Source: Isotricha intestinalis (lineage: Eukaryota; Ciliophora; Litostomatea; Vestibuliferida; Isotrichidae). Taken from it: 27,716 nucleotides of DNA. The notes under the pieces were generated by a model that ran no database searches, was not told the origin of the DNA, and worked only from the letters and a program-made list of their open reading frames with translations. Both the position numbers and the translations under genes were made by a program. Below, in pieces: positions 25,722-27,716 of the stretch. Numbering within the stretch: position 1 is the stretch's first letter; each line of letters starts with the position of its first letter. The stretch spans positions 1 to 27,716 of the forward strand of contig JAJJLU010003845.1 of assembly GCA_023807065.1 (NCBI GenBank), given 5' to 3'.

Positions 25722-26894
25722 ATGTTTAATTTATACATAAAAGAAAAACAAGAAAAAGAGGAAAAAGAAAAAAAAAGAGAACAAAAATTTTATATAAATA
25801 CTCCTAAATATTTAAAAAATAGAGAAAAATTAGCAAATTCATATCAAAAAAGACTAAATGAATATATAATAGAAACAATAAAAAATAAAAATGAAAATAT
25901 AATAATAAAAGATTATAAAACACCAATTTTTCATCCAAGAATAGATTATCAAAAAGAAAATGAAAATAAATTAAATGATAAAAAAGGATTTTATTTTAAA
26001 AATAAGAAAATTGAATTAGAAAGAATTGAGCATCATAATTTAAAAAAAAATAAAAGCACCACAAGTAATAATTCAATTAATATTAATAATGATTCAAATG
26101 ATTTAAATTTTAATAATTCTGAAATTAACTTTAATAATATTTTAAATTCTATCATTCACAAAGATTATATTGGCGATAAAAATAATAGTAAATTTAATAA
26201 AGATTTAAATAATTTTGATAATAATTTTTATCAAAAATATTTTAAAAACAAAAGTGATTCAGAATTAATTAAAAATAATTGTAATAATTCTAAAGAAGAA
26301 ATAAAAAGTAAATTTTTAAAAGAAATAAATTTATTTCCAAAAAGAAAATTGACAAAAAATAATTCCTTAATAATAAAAAGGAATATAAATAATAACCAAT
26401 TAATTTTAAACAAAAATTTAACTCCACAATTTCAAAAAAAAAAAAGCTATAATACAAAATTTAAATCTATTCTTAGAGTAGCAAATAATATTTTAGATTT
26501 ATCAAAAAATAATTCCAAATTGAAAAAAATAAAAGAAAAAAATGAAGAAAATAAAAAAATAAAAATTCCAAAATTGAATTATCTAAAATTTAAAAATCCA
26601 AATATAATAAAAGAAAAAAAAGATATTTTAGGAGATATAAATGAATTAAAAAAATTTGCTTTTGATAAAAGTTTTTTTGATACTAATAAAGAAACAGAAA
26701 ATATTTTTTTTTCTCATATTGATTTAATAAATTGGCATCTTGAACATTCTGAATATGGAATTCCTCAAAAAGATAAAATAATAATTGGAAATCATGAATA
26801 TAATATTAAGAAAGATATGAATATTTTAGCAATGGAAGTTTTAGGAAAATATAATGTCGTTAAAATTAATAAAGATAAAATATTAAAAGAATAA
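25722..26894 (+). CDS. Basic Asn/Lys-rich protein of unknown function
   Basis: The 390-residue product has no signal peptide or membrane helix. It opens with a Lys/Glu-rich helix (about 6-22), then a segment NTPKYLKNREKLANSYQKRL (27-46) that looks ordered. A long Asn/Lys/Ser low-complexity middle follows (about 110-290). A more conserved-looking C terminus contains LKKFAFDKSFFD, INWHLEHSEYGIP and GNHEYNIKKDMNILAMEVLG. No catalytic motif is seen and I do not recognise the family. The high basic charge would fit microtubule, RNA or DNA binding, but this is not diagnostic. It starts 140 nt after the YIPF6-like stop on the same strand, ATG in AAAAAATG, stop TAA. Confidence 0.75.
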   Translation: MFNLYIKEKQEKEEKEKKREQKFYINTPKYLKNREKLANSYQKRLNEYIIETIKNKNENIIIKDYKTPIFHPRIDYQKENENKLNDKKGFYFKNKKIELERIEHHNLKKNKSTTSNNSININNDSNDLNFNNSEINFNNILNSIIHKDYIGDKNNSKFNKDLNNFDNNFYQKYFKNKSDSELIKNNCNNSKEEIKSKFLKEINLFPKRKLTKNNSLIIKRNINNNQLILNKNLTPQFQKKKSYNTKFKSILRVANNILDLSKNNSKLKKIKEKNEENKKIKIPKLNYLKFKNPNIIKEKKDILGDINELKKFAFDKSFFDTNKETENIFFSHIDLINWHLEHSEYGIPQKDKIIIGNHEYNIKKDMNILAMEVLGKYNVVKINKDKILKE

Positions 26895-27226
26895 ATGAAA
26901 ATTTTTTTAAATCAAAAATCTTTTTAAGGGAAAAAATACTATAATTATTAAAATATTATTGGTAGTTTTTATTGTATAAATAACTTTGATTTTTTTTAAT
27001 TTAAAAATTATTTTTTCTAAATTTTATTTTTATTAAATTTTTTTCTTTGTATTTTATATTATACTTTCTGTGAATTAAATGAATAAAATAAGAGAAAATG
27101 ATAAAAAATATTTCTTTATTTCCCAAAGAATAGAGGTAAGGATTTAAGTAATAATTTATTAAGTTGATTTCTTAATTTATTTCCATATCAGTAATCCTAA
27201 TGATTTTAATAAAATTCATAATTATC
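26895..27226. other. AT-rich spacer after the last gene
   Basis: No gene is visible. The stretch is the 3' flank of the basic-protein gene and leads into the palindromic repeat cluster. It has no repeats, RNA gene or coding character that I can identify. Confidence 0.5.
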
Positions 27227-27521
27227 GTAATTCACGAAATAATTCGAACACAAATAATTCAAATTTTCTAAATTTAGATCCATCTTGATTTTCTAATTTT
27301 CACGAATAATTCGAATTTTTCGAAAAACATACCTGAAAAAAAAATATTTTTTGGAATTATTTCGTGATTTAAGGTAATTTAAATTATATATAAAAATATT
27401 ATTTTCACAAATAATTCGAATTTCTCTTTTTCAAAGCTTTAACATTATTTTTTTTTTCACAAATAATCCGAATTTCTCAAAAAAACCTGAAAAAAAAAAT
27501 ATTTTTTCGAATTATTTTGTT
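27227..27521. repeat. Cluster of imperfect palindromic repeats (CAC(G/A)AATAATTCGAA units)
   Basis: Five copies of a CAC(G/A)AATAATTCGAAT-type core occur at about 27231, 27249, 27301, 27406 and 27458. Two of them are full units with inverted ends: 27301-27366 starts CACGAATAATTC and ends GAATTATTTCGTG, and 27458-27520 starts CACAAATAATCC and ends GAATTATTTTGT. These two also share the interior ACCTGAAAAAAAAATATTTTTT. The copy at 27231 carries the extra A typical of the right-hand end, so it may be in the opposite orientation. Each full unit of ~65 bases can fold into a hairpin. The cluster could be remnants of a small inverted-repeat transposable element or a tandem array of structured repeats. 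Confidence 0.7.
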
Positions 27522-27716
27522 AATTACTGTATCTTTCTCTAAAATCTCTCATCAAAATAATAGGTTGATAATAAGAGTAATTGTTTTTAATAATACTTAT
27601 TTTATATCTTTTTTATATAGTATTATATGGTTAAATATTATTTTATTAAAACATAATAAATATTATTTTATTTTCTTTTTGAAAAAAATAAAAAAAATAA
27701 AACAATGTATAAAAAA
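27522..27716. other. AT-rich right end, no gene
   Basis: The final ~195 bases are AT-rich with no open frame of note. No telomeric repeat is visible at either end of the window, so both ends are probably internal to a larger chromosome or contig. Confidence 0.5.

Noticed and set aside
1..27716. CRISPR arrays, prokaryotic operons, prophage or insertion sequences
   Set aside because: No regularly spaced direct repeats, no ribosome-binding sites, no transposase or phage genes; all recognisable families are eukaryotic.

Overview
The window is nuclear DNA of a very AT-rich microbial eukaryote. Intergenic DNA is roughly 85-90% A+T, proteins are dominated by Asn, Lys, Ile and Glu, ATGs sit in an A-rich context, and the only clear RNA gene is a eukaryotic-type tRNA without encoded CCA. 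The protein families are eukaryotic: an ER J-protein, a YIPF6-type Golgi protein, an HP1-type chromodomain/chromoshadow protein and a tubulin tyrosine ligase-like enzyme. The standard genetic code fits: 13 long reading frames end in TAA (10), TAG (2) or TGA (1), and CAA is used for Gln. All intact genes look intronless. The TTLL gene hints at a ciliated or flagellated cell. I cannot name the organism; an AT-rich anaerobic or host-associated protist that uses the standard code is plausible but is inference.

Left half (1-14400): all genes are on the + strand and encode secretory or membrane proteins. They are a small Cys-rich probably GPI-anchored protein (1040-1375), a giant 2059-residue type II membrane protein (3795-9974), a four-helix membrane protein with a Cys-containing ectodomain (10117-11613) and a type I membrane protein (12388-14397). 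Between the first two lies a decayed WD40-repeat gene (2055-3491). Between the last two, on the minus strand, lies a degenerate tRNA-like sequence (12005-12077). An intact tRNA-Phe(GAA) follows at 14485-14557.

Right half (14679-26894): compact housekeeping-type genes on both strands. In order they are a DNAJC16-like ER J-protein (-), a coiled-coil protein (-), a miniature HP1-like protein (-), a TTLL enzyme (+), an MFS transporter (+), a seven-bladed WD40 protein with an unusually GC-rich core (+), a small lysine-rich protein with a C-terminal CaaX box (-), a YIPF6-like protein (+) and a basic protein of unknown function (+). Several spacers are very short: 42 nt between the HP1-like stop and the next ATG, and 45 nt between the divergent ATGs of the CaaX protein and YIPF6. 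The right end (27227-27521) holds a cluster of imperfect palindromic repeats and no gene.

No single operon-like system ties these genes together. The best leads for something undescribed are the miniature HP1 with an altered aromatic cage, the giant type II surface protein and the membrane-protein block around it, and the base-composition mosaic inside the WD40 gene.
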